A DNA stretch of 64,000 bases from Hymenobacter roseosalivarius DSM 11622 (GCF_900176135.1 NZ_FWWW01000100.1:28916-92915), one strand, 5' to 3'; shown: positions 8,218 to 17,011, numbered from the stretch's first letter. The notes: a model not told the origin generated them from the letters alone. A program made the numbers and translations.

Positions 8218-8919
8218 CTATCCTAGCACTTCCTCCACACGTTTCTGAAACAGACGGCCAATCGGTAACTCCTCTTTCGCTACCTCAATATGCCTGGCGC
8301 TGTAGCTTTGAATTTTATCGAGAGCTACGATAAAAGAGCGGTGAATTCGAAGGAAGTTGCTCTCCGACAGCTTCTCCTCCATCCCGCTAATGGTTTGCTT
8401 CACGATGAGAGGCGTCCCGCCAACGGTGTGAATCATCACGTAGTCTTTTAGGCCTTCCACGTACAGAATGTCACGCAGCATCACTTTCACCATCTTCCGA
8501 TCGATGCGGAAGTAGAGAAAGGCATCAGAGTTCACCCCTTGGGCAGGCTCAGCAACAGCCGGCGTCTCGGTTTTGCTGGCTTTGGCTACGGCTTTCAGAA
8601 ACCGCTCCAACGATACTGGCTTAAGCAAGTAGTCTACGGCATCAAGCTCAAATCCCTCATAGGCATACTCGCGGTAAGCCGTCGTGAAGATGACCTTTGG
8701 CGGGTGGCGTAGGCTCCGTAGAAACTCCGTTCCAAGCATTTTGGGCATCTTAATGTCTAGGAATAGTAGATCAACACTGCGCTCCTGCAGAACTCCAAAC
8801 GCCTGTAAGGCATTGCTGCAACTGGCTACCAACTCTAAATGAGCCACTTCTCGCACGTACGATTCCAGCACCTCCAGCGCTGGCGGCTCATCATCTACCA
8901 ATAGGCACTGTAGTTTCAT
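8218..8919 (-). CDS. LytTR-family response regulator
   Basis: 233 residues. An N-terminal receiver domain has the acidic pair at residues 9-10 (LLVDDEPPAL), the phospho-acceptor Asp55 in LLFLDIKMP, and the conserved Lys in DYLLKPVSLERF. After a short linker a C-terminal LytTR DNA-binding domain follows (about 130-233: FLYFRIDRKMVKV, ILYVEGLKDYVMIHT, FLRIHRSFIVALDKI). It is encoded 17 bases after the second of two histidine kinase genes, so the three form one operon. LytTR regulators bind paired direct repeats; a candidate operator is at 11277-11325. Confidence 0.93.
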   Translation of the reverse strand: MKLQCLLVDDEPPALEVLESYVREVAHLELVASCSNALQAFGVLQERSVDLLFLDIKMPKMLGTEFLRSLRHPPKVIFTTAYREYAYEGFELDAVDYLLKPVSLERFLKAVAKASKTETPAVAEPAQGVNSDAFLYFRIDRKMVKVMLRDILYVEGLKDYVMIHTVGGTPLIVKQTISGMEEKLSESNFLRIHRSFIVALDKIQSYSARHIEVAKEELPIGRLFQKRVEEVLG

Positions 8920-8936
8920 GGCTACTGATAGATGAG

Positions 8937-10025
8937 TTACAAGAAGGCCGAAGCATGGATAGACAACGGCTGGGGGGCAAATTGTAAGGATAGAGCAATC
9001 AGAAAGGTGTCCGGTTCGGTGATGAGCTTCAACTCATGCTGGCCGGGATAAAGGCGCTGCAGCCGCTGCCGAATACTACCCAGACCAGACAGCTCGACTA
9101 CACCAGACTCGGTAAGCAACTGGCTATTAATTACTTTGAAGATAGCACAATCCTGCTTTACTACCAGATCGATACTTATCCAAGGGCACTCCAGCTGGGT
9201 GCTGGTACCATGCCGGAAGGCATTTTCTACAAATGGCAGCAGCAGCAATGGGGCAATAGTATAGGCCCCCAAATCCCCGCTAAAGCTCAACGACACATCG
9301 ACCCGGCTTCCTAGCCTCCGCTTCTCCAAGGCCACATAATGCCGGATCATCTCCACCTCATCAACCAGCGGCACGACATCCAGTGAACTTTCATATAGCA
9401 TAAATCGAAGCACATCGGCCAGCTGCAACACCACAGCCGGCGAATCAGGCGACTTCTGGGCTGTTAGGTGTCGCAGGGTGTGTAGGGTGTTAAACAGGAA
9501 GGAAGGCTGAAGCTGTGCCTTTAGCAACTGGAGCTCTGCTTGTAGCTTGTGCTGTTGCAGCTCTTGGCTGCGCTGCTGCTGCTCGTACCACCAGTTCAGT
9601 ACTTTACTAACGCTGGCCCCACCCGCTATTACCATCAGGGCAAAAAAGTTGAAACTCAGCCTATCAAAAAGCTTAGTCCATTGAAACGCCTCGTAGGGCG
9701 GTTGCTGAAATAAGCTGGGAGCCACCACGTAGGAGTAGAAGGCTTGCATCAGGTTGGCCAACAGTACACTCGCAAGCAACCACACGGCCAGCAACCCTAG
9801 AAATAGCGACAACCGCTGCCGCCGTAGCAGCCGGGGCAGCAATCCATATAGCAATGGATAGGTGGCCAGCAACGCCGTCGGCAACTGCATGAAAAGGTAC
9901 TCTCGCCACAATACTGGCCGACCCGTCATGAAGTAATCGGGCAGTTGAATTAGCAGAAAAAAGCCCCACAACGTCAACCAAAACAACGTGTGCCGACCGA
10001 TCCGGTGTACTACTCCTACTTTCAT
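8937..10025 (-). CDS. LytS-type sensor histidine kinase lacking the phospho-acceptor His
   Basis: 362 residues: four hydrophobic helices in the first 150 residues, a short coiled coil (YEQQQRSQELQQHKLQ), then the His_kinase (PF06580) region. The usual Q-x-x-P-H-F-L-F-N motif reads QLQPSFLFNTL, with Ser175 where the phosphorylated His belongs (codon TCC). The ATP-binding N-box (LLPFVENAFRHG) and G-box (LSGLGSIRQRL) are intact. It overlaps the upstream paralogue by four bases (ATGA). It may act as a regulatory partner of the intact kinase, comparable to pseudokinases in heterodimers; this is inference. Confidence 0.85.
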   Translation of the reverse strand: MKVGVVHRIGRHTLFWLTLWGFFLLIQLPDYFMTGRPVLWREYLFMQLPTALLATYPLLYGLLPRLLRRQRLSLFLGLLAVWLLASVLLANLMQAFYSYVVAPSLFQQPPYEAFQWTKLFDRLSFNFFALMVIAGGASVSKVLNWWYEQQQRSQELQQHKLQAELQLLKAQLQPSFLFNTLHTLRHLTAQKSPDSPAVVLQLADVLRFMLYESSLDVVPLVDEVEMIRHYVALEKRRLGSRVDVSLSFSGDLGAYTIAPLLLLPFVENAFRHGTSTQLECPWISIDLVVKQDCAIFKVINSQLLTESGVVELSGLGSIRQRLQRLYPGQHELKLITEPDTFLIALSLQFAPQPLSIHASAFL

Positions 10026-11203
10026 ACCTTGGGAAGTAGAAGTGGCGAGGCGACAGAAACCGCTGCCTCTGCTACCCGACTAATGGGCGCTACTCGTCCC
10101 GACGATTGCGACTCAGTAGCAGCTATAAGCTCCGGCAACTGGAGCGTCAGCCGAACAGTGAAGGTGTCGTCGCGAGCCTCAATGCTGAACTGATGGCGCT
10201 GCGGATACAGGAGCTGGAGGCGCTTTTGCACATTACGCAACCCAATTCCTTCCGCCCCCATTCGGGCAGTGGGTGCTGCATTTTTAGTATTCGTGATAAG
10301 GAATGTGAATCTGCCGCTTTCCACGGCCAGGATAATGCGAATGGATGCCTCCCCTACCTGCTCCGCTGAGCCATGTTTGAACGCGTTTTCGACCAAGGGC
10401 AAGAGCAGCAGGGGCGCAATGGTTGTGGTGGCGGGTATGTTATCGGCGCGGAACTCCAGGGTCAGGCGAGTGCCGTAGCGCAGCTGTTCCAAGGCAATAT
10501 AATTGCGGAGAAGCTTCACTTCGTCGGGTAGGGATACCTGGGCGGCATTGCCCTGCTCCACCACGAATTGCAGCAGCCCCGTCAGGCGCTCCACTACCTC
10601 CGAAGCGTGGCTGGATTGTTTGAGCGTGAGAGCATACAGGTTGTTGAGCGTATTAAAGAGAAAATGCGGGTGAATTTGAGCTTTAAGAAGCTGTAGTTCA
10701 ACCTGGTAATTCTCCTGCGTAAGCCGCCCGTTATCTACATCTCTCTGCCGCCACTGCCGATACACGCGTAAGCAGGCGGCTACTCCTACCGTAACTAAGA
10801 CCGGAATAATTGGGCCGGTTGCAAAGGCATTATGCAGATCGGGGGAAATGGTGTGACGCCCTTCGTACAGGGGTACCATCACAAAAAACCGAAAGCCGTG
10901 GTGGATAATCAGGCTGGCGACCAGCCACCCTATCAGTAGCACTGCTAAAAGCCATCGGTTACCGCGCCAGAGGGCAGATAGTACGCCATACAGCAGTAGA
11001 TACGTAATCAGGGCATGCGGCAGTAGCATGAGCAGCGCGTCGCGGATCGCAAACTGAGGTTCCACCATAATCCGGGCGCCATACAGCAGCATCCACGCCA
11101 TCATTATGGTACGTACCAGCCAAAATAGCCCATGTCGCAGCCAGAACCGCTCATCTATGGCCCTCAGCAGTTGAAATAGCGCCGATGTGCTTGTCTGGGT
11201 CAT
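10022..11203 (-). CDS. LytS-type sensor histidine kinase (intact)
   Basis: 393 residues, with four transmembrane helices in residues about 20-140 and a PF06580 kinase core. The phospho-acceptor motif is canonical: KAQIHPHFLFNTLN, with His180 as the expected site. N-box LLPLVENAFKHG and a G-box (GIGLRNVQKRLQLLYP) are present. It is a paralogue of the next gene, which keeps the layout but has lost the histidine. It is first in an operon of intact kinase, His-less kinase and LytTR regulator. Signal unknown; these kinases lack a recognisable extracellular sensor and probably sense through the membrane. Confidence 0.9.
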   Translation of the reverse strand: MTQTSTSALFQLLRAIDERFWLRHGLFWLVRTIMMAWMLLYGARIMVEPQFAIRDALLMLLPHALITYLLLYGVLSALWRGNRWLLAVLLIGWLVASLIIHHGFRFFVMVPLYEGRHTISPDLHNAFATGPIIPVLVTVGVAACLRVYRQWRQRDVDNGRLTQENYQVELQLLKAQIHPHFLFNTLNNLYALTLKQSSHASEVVERLTGLLQFVVEQGNAAQVSLPDEVKLLRNYIALEQLRYGTRLTLEFRADNIPATTTIAPLLLLPLVENAFKHGSAEQVGEASIRIILAVESGRFTFLITNTKNAAPTARMGAEGIGLRNVQKRLQLLYPQRHQFSIEARDDTFTVRLTLQLPELIAATESQSSGRVAPISRVAEAAVSVASPLLLPKV

Positions 11204-11276
11204 GCTGCCACTGCTGTAAGTCAGGCTGAATATACCACTTCAAAGGCAGGCAACATGCTGTCAGCCTGCTTTATAG

Positions 11277-11325
11277 ACTAACAACTATTCTTCATCGACT
11301 AACAACACAAATGTCTGTTAGTCGA
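11277..11325. promoter_or_regulatory. Candidate LytTR operator
   Basis: GACTAACAAC occurs at 11277-11286 and again at 11297-11306, a 20-base period. A third, inverted copy completes a perfect inverted repeat, TCGACTAACA (11295-11304) with TGTTAGTCGA (11316-11325). Read on the other strand, each carries the GTTAGT core that fits the GTTNRK centre of known LytTR sites. The position between the kinase operon and the divergent lipoprotein gene suggests autoregulation or control of the lipoprotein. Confidence 0.5.
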
Positions 11326-11436
11326 CGCTCCCATGCTGTATTTCGCCCCCCACGCAACTCAGGACGAATAGGTGAGCAATAGTTTTTCGACGTGCCCATC
11401 TTCGTACCGTCACCGTCAACCTTAACCTTACTTCTT

Positions 11437-11967
11437 ATGAAAAACGTAGTATTGGCGCTCTTCCTTAGCGCACTCTTTCTAGTCAGCTGCACCTCCGAAA
11501 AGGCTGAACTTTATGCGAATGGCATCCTGGGTGCCCGAGGTAATGGGGTTGTTAAAAAGAAACCCGTACCATTCAAAGGCACCTTCGAAACCATCTCTGT
11601 TCCGTTGGGGCCTCCTTTGGCTGATCCACCCCGGCAGCTCCAGAGGATTACGGGTGAGGGACAAGCGTCACACCTTGGCAAAGCTACGTTTGAAGCCTCC
11701 TCCACTATCTTTTTTGCCCCCCAGCCACCCTTTACGAACAGTGGCACCTCCACCATGACGGCAGCCAATGGAGATAAATTGTATTCTACTTTTACAGGCA
11801 CTATCGTTCCGCAGCCGGATGGTAAACGTCTTGTCACAGTCCGCCACACCATTACGGGGGGTACTGGTCGGTTCGACCGTGCCAGTGGCTACTATGTTGG
11901 AGTAACCCTCGCCGACCCCACTACCCCGAGCGGCACCCTGAACATTGAGGGTGAGCTATCCTACTGA
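11437..11967 (+). CDS. Predicted lipoprotein, beta-barrel-like, unknown function
   Basis: 176 residues. The N-terminus is a lipoprotein signal with a lipobox ending LFLVSC, so Cys18 should be acylated. The mature part is rich in short beta strands and Gly/Thr/Pro, and near the C-terminus contains ITGGTGRFDRASGYYVG, a motif type seen in allene-oxide-cyclase-like and related calycin-like barrels (GTGRFxxAxG). The start at 11437 is chosen because it starts the signal peptide. It is divergent from the LytTR kinase operon and shares its regulatory region, so it may be a target. Function not known. Confidence 0.75.
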   Translation: MKNVVLALFLSALFLVSCTSEKAELYANGILGARGNGVVKKKPVPFKGTFETISVPLGPPLADPPRQLQRITGEGQASHLGKATFEASSTIFFAPQPPFTNSGTSTMTAANGDKLYSTFTGTIVPQPDGKRLVTVRHTITGGTGRFDRASGYYVGVTLADPTTPSGTLNIEGELSY

Positions 11968-12060
11968 TTACGTAGTAGCTACCAGATTAGGCTCCAACCT
12001 TTCTGCGTTATGAAAACCTAGTGGCTTGTTTGTTTTCCTGCCGGGCAGAAGACAAAGTGC

Positions 12061-12108
12061 TTACCATGCAAAAAGGCGCCTCTATAGAGGCGCCTTTTTG
12101 CATGGTAA
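12061..12108. terminator. 48-bp perfect palindrome acting as a bidirectional terminator
   Basis: TTACCATGCAAAAAGGCGCC runs through CTATAG into its exact complement. Both sides give a GC-rich stem (GGCGCCTC) with an A/T run, between the lipoprotein gene and the convergent bcp gene. Confidence 0.85.
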
Positions 12109-12129
12109 GGTTAAAAGCTGGGCAGCTTA

Positions 12130-12588
12130 TTACTTAGCCAAATCCGCCAGCACTTCTTTCGCCTTAGCCACATGGTCGGTAGCCCGCTGCATGGAGTTGA
12201 AGATGTATTGAATCACGCCTTGCTTGTCAATCACGAATGTGACGCGGCCGGGCAAAATGCCGAGTAGCGAACGGGGCACTTCGTAAAGCTTGCGCACCTT
12301 ACCACTTTCATCGGCTAGCAGCGGGAAAGGCAGACAGTGCTTCTGCGTGAATTTCTGGTGGGAGGCCTCACTGTCGGAGCTGACGCCGATTACCTCGGCT
12401 CCCAGGTCCTGAAAGTCCTCGTATTGGTCGCGGAAAGAGCAGGCTTCGGCCGTGCAGCCGGGCGTATCGTCTTTGGGATAGAAGTACAGTACGATGGCGC
12501 GCTGGCCGCGCTGGTCGGCGAGGCGGAAGGTAGCGCCGGTGGTGGTGCGCAAGGTAAAATCGGGGGCCTGGTCGCCAATCTGTAGCAT
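12130..12588 (-). CDS. bcp: Thioredoxin-dependent thiol peroxidase (BCP/PrxQ)
   Basis: 152 residues from the ATG at 12588, the usual length for bacterioferritin comigratory protein. The peroxidatic Cys45 lies in YPKDDTPGCTAEAC, and Cys50 five residues later is the resolving Cys of the atypical 2-Cys PrxQ type. It reduces peroxides in the cytosol using thioredoxin. The longer upstream reading frame crosses the divergent promoter region of the glycosyltransferase and is not supported by homology. It is a single gene closed by the palindromic terminator. Confidence 0.95.
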   Translation of the reverse strand: MLQIGDQAPDFTLRTTTGATFRLADQRGQRAIVLYFYPKDDTPGCTAEACSFRDQYEDFQDLGAEVIGVSSDSEASHQKFTQKHCLPFPLLADESGKVRKLYEVPRSLLGILPGRVTFVIDKQGVIQYIFNSMQRATDHVAKAKEVLADLAK

Positions 12589-12663
12589 GCGGTTCGGATG
12601 TAAGTGGGCGGGAAAGATAGCCCCAAAAAGATTCGGCATCTTTGTGCAACCCCCTTCCTGTGT

Positions 12664-13374
12664 ATGGCCGATTTGCCCCCCGCTCCCGTCATCGATGTTA
12701 TTATTCCCGCCTACAATGAGGTGCACTCTATTTCGCACGTCATCCTGGAAATTCCTAAGGGCCTAGTGCGTGAAATAATTGTGGTCGATAACAACTCCAC
12801 CGATGATACGGGCCTGATAGCCCGCGCTTCCGGTGCCACGGTGCTCCAGGAGCACCGCGCCGGCTACGGCTACGCCTGCCTGCGCGGCATGGCGCACTGC
12901 TTCGGCCGCCCTGCCGAGGAGCAGCCCGACATCATCGTGTTCCTCGACGGCGACTACTCCGACTACCCCAAGGATATGCCCCAGGTGCTGGCCCCCATTC
13001 TGCGCGGCGAGGCCGATATGGTGATTGGCTCCCGGGCCTTGGGCAAGCGCGAAAAAGGCTCTATGCTGCCCCAGCAGATTTTTGGCAATTGGCTGGCTAC
13101 CACATTACTGCACTCCTTCTATGGTGCACGTTTTACTGATTTGGGCCCTTTCCGGGCAATCCGCGCCTCAGCCCTGAAGAAAATCAACATGCAGGATAAG
13201 ACCTATGGCTGGACGGTAGAGATGCAGCTCAAAGCGGCGAAACTCAAGCTGCGCACCACCGAAGTACCTGTACGCTACCGCCGCCGCATTGGCAAATCAA
13301 AGGTATCCGGGACGGTGGCAGGCACGCTGGGCGCGGGCTACAAGATTCTGTGGACCATTTTTAAGTATTTGTAA
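12664..13374 (+). CDS. Glycosyltransferase family 2 (polyprenyl-phosphate sugar synthase-like)
   Basis: 236 residues. GT-A motifs: VIIPAYNEVHSI near residue 10, VVDNNSTDDTG near 40, and FLDGDYSDYP near 93 (the metal-binding DxD-like site). The pattern resembles dolichyl/undecaprenyl-phosphate mannose or glucose synthases (DPM1-like), without C-terminal membrane helices. It is followed by a processive-type GT2 and a multi-pass mannosyltransferase-like gene in the same direction, so it probably supplies a lipid-linked sugar donor to that group. The start at 12664 opens directly before the first beta strand. Donor sugar not determined. Confidence 0.85.
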   Translation: MADLPPAPVIDVIIPAYNEVHSISHVILEIPKGLVREIIVVDNNSTDDTGLIARASGATVLQEHRAGYGYACLRGMAHCFGRPAEEQPDIIVFLDGDYSDYPKDMPQVLAPILRGEADMVIGSRALGKREKGSMLPQQIFGNWLATTLLHSFYGARFTDLGPFRAIRASALKKINMQDKTYGWTVEMQLKAAKLKLRTTEVPVRYRRRIGKSKVSGTVAGTLGAGYKILWTIFKYL

Positions 13375-13438
13375 GCAAAAAGCCCCCCCGCGGTTAGCCT
13401 TTTATAGTATTTCGCTTTATGCCCTTTTTACTGCCTTC

Positions 13439-14902
13439 ATGAAAGAGCTGGAAATACTTCTTCTGGTTCTTTATGGGTTGTGTCTAACGTTTATCCTGGG
13501 CTTCAGCCTGAGTCAGCTGCAGCTCACGGTGCTGGCCCGGCGCGCCTACCGCCGCCCGCCGTTGCCGGCCCCTGCTCCCCCATCGGAGTGGCCCCTGGTG
13601 ACGGTGCAGCTGCCGGTGTATAATGAGCTGTATGTAATCGAGCGCATCATCGATGCCGCCGCCGCGCTGACCTATCCGTCGGATAAATTACACATTCAGA
13701 TACTCGATGACTCAACCGACGAAACAGTCACGCTGGCCGCCGCCCGCATAGCCTTTCACCGGGCAAATGGCATCAACATTGAACATATACTACGCGCTGA
13801 TCGTGAGGGATTTAAAGCGGGTGCTCTAAAGCATGCCTTGAATTATACGAATGCTGAACTAATCGCCATTTTCGACGCCGATTTCGTACCCGAGCCTGAC
13901 TTCCTGCTCCGTACCGTACCCTACTTTTCCGATACCGCCGTAGGGGTGGTGCAAACGCGTTGGGCTCACCTCAACGAGGAGTACTCGTTGCTGACGAAGC
14001 TCCAGGCCTTTGCCCTGAACGCGCACTTTTACGTGGAGCAGGTGGGGCGCCGGGCCGGGGGGCATTTTATTAATTTCAACGGTACGGGCGGCGTGTGGCG
14101 GCGTCGCTGCATCGAGGAATCGGGCGGCTGGCACAGCGACACGCTCACTGAAGACCTCGACCTGAGCTACCGGGCGCAGCTGGGCAACTGGCAATTCGTG
14201 TACCTACCCCAGGTAATGTCGCCGGCCGAATTACCCGCCGCAATGGATGCCCTGAAGTCGCAGCAGTTTCGCTGGACTAAGGGTGGCGCCGAAACCGCGC
14301 GTAAGCATCTGGGTAGCGTGTTACGATCAGCTTTCCCCCTTTCTACCAAGCTGCACGCTACCTTTCATTTGCTCAACAGCACTGTATTTCTCGCTATCCT
14401 GCTCCTGTCGGTAATAAGCGTGCCTTTGGTGTTTGTGCGGCAGCAGCTACCGGAGCTGGAGCCCGTATTCCAGCTGGCCAGCGTGTTCTTGCTCACCCTG
14501 CTGCCCTTAGTGTTTTATTATTATTCGTCGTGGCGCTACGCCAATCCGAGGGCCCGCTGGGGGGCTTTTCTGCCTAAATTTCTGTTGTTTCTGGCCGTGT
14601 CGATGGGCCTGGCTTTGCACAACTCGCGCGCGGTGCTGCTGGGGCTGGCGGGTCGGCGCTCGGCTTTTATCCGCACTCCCAAGCTGGGTCTGATCCGGCG
14701 GCAGGGCACCTGGCGGGGCCGCCGCTACCGCACCGGCCGCTTCGACGGCCTCACGGTGCTGGAAGGGCTGCTTACGCTTTACTTCTTGTTCGGCATCGGG
14801 GCGGGCTTGTACATCGGCGACTATGGCCTGCTGCCTTTTCACCTGCTGTTGGCGGTAGGCTACGGCCTGGTTTTTTACTACTCCGTCCGCCACTCCAACT
14901 AA
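13439..14902 (+). CDS. Membrane glycosyltransferase family 2, cellulose-synthase-like
   Basis: 487 residues: one N-terminal helix (about 5-25), a GT-A catalytic domain, and about four C-terminal helices. The full set of processive GT2 motifs is visible: ILDDSTDET near 87, FDADFVPEPDF near 144, TEDLDLSYR near 237 and QQFRWTKGG near 275 (Q-x-x-R-W). Enzymes of this type add sugars from UDP- or GDP-sugar to a lipid or growing polysaccharide at the inner membrane. Close bacterial relatives are often named glucomannan/glucosylceramide-type synthases. The longer upstream frame overlaps the preceding gene and is not used. Confidence 0.88.
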   Translation: MKELEILLLVLYGLCLTFILGFSLSQLQLTVLARRAYRRPPLPAPAPPSEWPLVTVQLPVYNELYVIERIIDAAAALTYPSDKLHIQILDDSTDETVTLAAARIAFHRANGINIEHILRADREGFKAGALKHALNYTNAELIAIFDADFVPEPDFLLRTVPYFSDTAVGVVQTRWAHLNEEYSLLTKLQAFALNAHFYVEQVGRRAGGHFINFNGTGGVWRRRCIEESGGWHSDTLTEDLDLSYRAQLGNWQFVYLPQVMSPAELPAAMDALKSQQFRWTKGGAETARKHLGSVLRSAFPLSTKLHATFHLLNSTVFLAILLLSVISVPLVFVRQQLPELEPVFQLASVFLLTLLPLVFYYYSSWRYANPRARWGAFLPKFLLFLAVSMGLALHNSRAVLLGLAGRRSAFIRTPKLGLIRRQGTWRGRRYRTGRFDGLTVLEGLLTLYFLFGIGAGLYIGDYGLLPFHLLLAVGYGLVFYYSVRHSN

Positions 14903-14927
14903 GCTAATCCGCCCAAAGGCCACCGCA

Positions 14928-16271
14928 ATGCCCCGCCTCACTCCCTATCAGCTCATGGCCCTGCTGCTCAGCGCGGCGGCGTATGCGGGGATAGCCTACG
15001 CCACGCCCCGCGCCCATTTTGGGCAGCTGGTTGGGCTGCTGGCCGTGGCATTCGCGGCCTATATCTGGCTTGTGCGCAGCCAGCTGCCGCTACGGGTAGC
15101 CTTGGTTGCCGGGCTGCTGCTGCGCCTGCTGTGGCTGCCCGTTGCCCCCGCCCTCTCCGACGACTACCACCGCTTCCGCTGGGATGGCCTGCTGGTGGCT
15201 GGGGGGCAAAATCCCTACCTGCACCGCCCCGATGAGCTGCTAACACCCAGCACCCGCGCGTGGCCTACGTTGGCCGACAACGCCTCATTGCGACAACGAC
15301 TTACCAGCCTATACCCCAGACTAAACTCCCCTCACTATTACTCGGTGTACCCACCGGTTTGTCAGGCCGTGTTCGGGCTGGGCGCCTGGTTATTTCCCGA
15401 TAGCGAACAGGTCTTTATTGTTTTTTTGCGAGTGGTAATACTGAGCACGGAGCTGGGCACGATGCTATTGCTAATGAGCTTGTTGCGCACTTTTGGCCAA
15501 CCTAAGCACCGCGCCCTATGGTACGTGCTCAATCCGCTGGTTATCGTGGAGCTGACGGGCAACCTCCATTTTGAAGCCTTGCTTATCTGCGGGCTGCTGG
15601 CGGCCTGGTGGGCGCTGGCGCGGGGGCGCTGGGTGTGGTCGGCGGGGGCGCTGGGGCTGGCCGTGGCTACCAAGCTGCTGCCGCTGCTGGTGCTGCCTTT
15701 TCTTATCCGACGCCTGGGCTGGGGGGCTTTTCTGCGCTACGCTGGCGTGCTGAGCGTAGTGGTGGGGGGCTTTTTCGTGCCGTTTCTGTCGGCAGACTTA
15801 TTCCACAACTTCGGCCGCAGCCTCGACCTGTATTTTCACACGTTTGAGTTCAACGCCAGCTTTTACTATTTGCTGCGGGCGGTGGGCTACTGGCAGGTGG
15901 GCTACAACCAGATTGCCACCATCGGTACCAGCCTGGCCCTGACCGCCGGCTTGCTGCTGCTACTGTTAGCCTGGCGCGAGCATCAACCTAGTATGGCCTC
16001 GCTGGGTAGAGCGCTACTGCTGGCCCTGACGCTGTATTACCTGCTGGCTACGACGATACATCCTTGGTATCTGACGCCGCTGGTGGCTCTGAGCTGCTTT
16101 GCGCGCTACCGCTACGCGCTAGTGTGGTCGGGGCTAGTGGCCCTCTCCTACGCAGCCTACCAGACCAGCACCTACTCCGAGAATCTGGCCCTTGTGGGGC
16201 TGGAGTACGGTATCGTGTTGAGCGTACTGCTGTGGGAACTGACCCGCCCGGTGCCTGCTCCACTGGCGTAG
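14928..16271 (+). CDS. Multi-pass glycosyltransferase, polyprenol-phosphate-mannose-dependent type (GT87/GT-C-like)
   Basis: 447 residues with about 11-12 hydrophobic helices. The first periplasmic loop has the acidic GT-C signature LSDDYHRFRWDGLLVAGGQNPYLH near residue 77, as in MptA/MptB-like and DUF2029 enzymes that use polyprenyl-phosphate sugars outside the membrane. A second conserved region is YVLNPLVIVELTGNLHFEAL. With the DPM1-like synthase two genes upstream it makes a plausible pathway: lipid-phosphate sugar made in the cytosol, flipped, and used here. The gap to the previous gene is 25 bases. Acceptor unknown. Confidence 0.82.
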   Translation: MPRLTPYQLMALLLSAAAYAGIAYATPRAHFGQLVGLLAVAFAAYIWLVRSQLPLRVALVAGLLLRLLWLPVAPALSDDYHRFRWDGLLVAGGQNPYLHRPDELLTPSTRAWPTLADNASLRQRLTSLYPRLNSPHYYSVYPPVCQAVFGLGAWLFPDSEQVFIVFLRVVILSTELGTMLLLMSLLRTFGQPKHRALWYVLNPLVIVELTGNLHFEALLICGLLAAWWALARGRWVWSAGALGLAVATKLLPLLVLPFLIRRLGWGAFLRYAGVLSVVVGGFFVPFLSADLFHNFGRSLDLYFHTFEFNASFYYLLRAVGYWQVGYNQIATIGTSLALTAGLLLLLLAWREHQPSMASLGRALLLALTLYYLLATTIHPWYLTPLVALSCFARYRYALVWSGLVALSYAAYQTSTYSENLALVGLEYGIVLSVLLWELTRPVPAPLA

Positions 16272-16576
16272 GCCCACGCCAGGGCCGGGTGTTGTGTAGC
16301 TGCCAACCAGCGCAGCCATACCGAATTAGAAATTCACTCCGGTTGTCAGACCAGCAAAGTGAACCCTATTAAAAACAGAATAATCATATAATAGACAAAG
16401 CAGCTTGTTGCTGGATAAAGGAACTAATTACTTTCACTTCCATTGTTTATCACATTAAAAAGCTAGGTTTAAAGTGCTTAATTCAGGTTTTATCACTAAA
16501 ACTGAATCAAATAGCATCAGTTCTTTTCAGCGGGCTTGTGCTGATACACTCAGCATTTTCTTATAAAACATAATTT
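16272..16576. other. 305-bp intergenic region, AT-rich
   Basis: I see no gene, hairpin terminator or repeat of note here. Bases about 16370-16570 are AT-rich and probably contain the old promoter of the broken gene that follows. Confidence 0.5.
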
Positions 16577-17011
16577 ATGGTCGCACTCTTTACTCTGACC
16601 GATACTAAATCCATCACCATCGTTTATGATCGGGCCAACGATTGGCTCTATGCCGAGTGGAAGGGGCATCAGGACTAGGAATCGGTGCAGGATAACTGCA
16701 AATTGCTGCTGGCCTGCCTGCGACGGTTTCCTTGCCAAAAGCTGCTCAACGACAGCTCAGGCGTCACGGGTGACTGGAAATTGGCTGCTAAGTGGATAGG
16801 GGAATACTTCTTCCCGCTCCTGGCCGATGCCGGCTTGCACTACATGGCCTGGGTATACTCACCCAATTACTTCAGCCGGCGCGCCATCAACCTGGCTCTA
16901 TCCTTCGTGAGGCAGCCGGTAATAGTAGTAGTGAACTTTGAGGAGGTAGCCTCGGCTTATACGTGGCTGCGGGAAAAGGTTCGGCCCTCCTGCATTACGT
17001 CTATGCTCTGA
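16577..17011 (+). pseudogene. STAS/SpoIIAA-like protein gene broken by an in-frame TAG
   Basis: Reading from the ATG at 16577 gives MVALFTLTDTKSITIVYDRA and continues to a TAG at 16676-16678. The same frame stays open from there to 17011 and continues the same fold (DWKLAAKWIGEYFFPLLADAG, then QPVIVVVNFEEVASAYTWL). The pattern of an N-terminal two-stranded sheet, a long middle helix and a C-terminal VxxFxxxxxAxxWL helix is common in short STAS-like proteins of Hymenobacteraceae. The stop removes the first third, so the gene is probably dead unless the stop is a sequencing error or the downstream GTG at 16685 is used. Confidence 0.6.
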
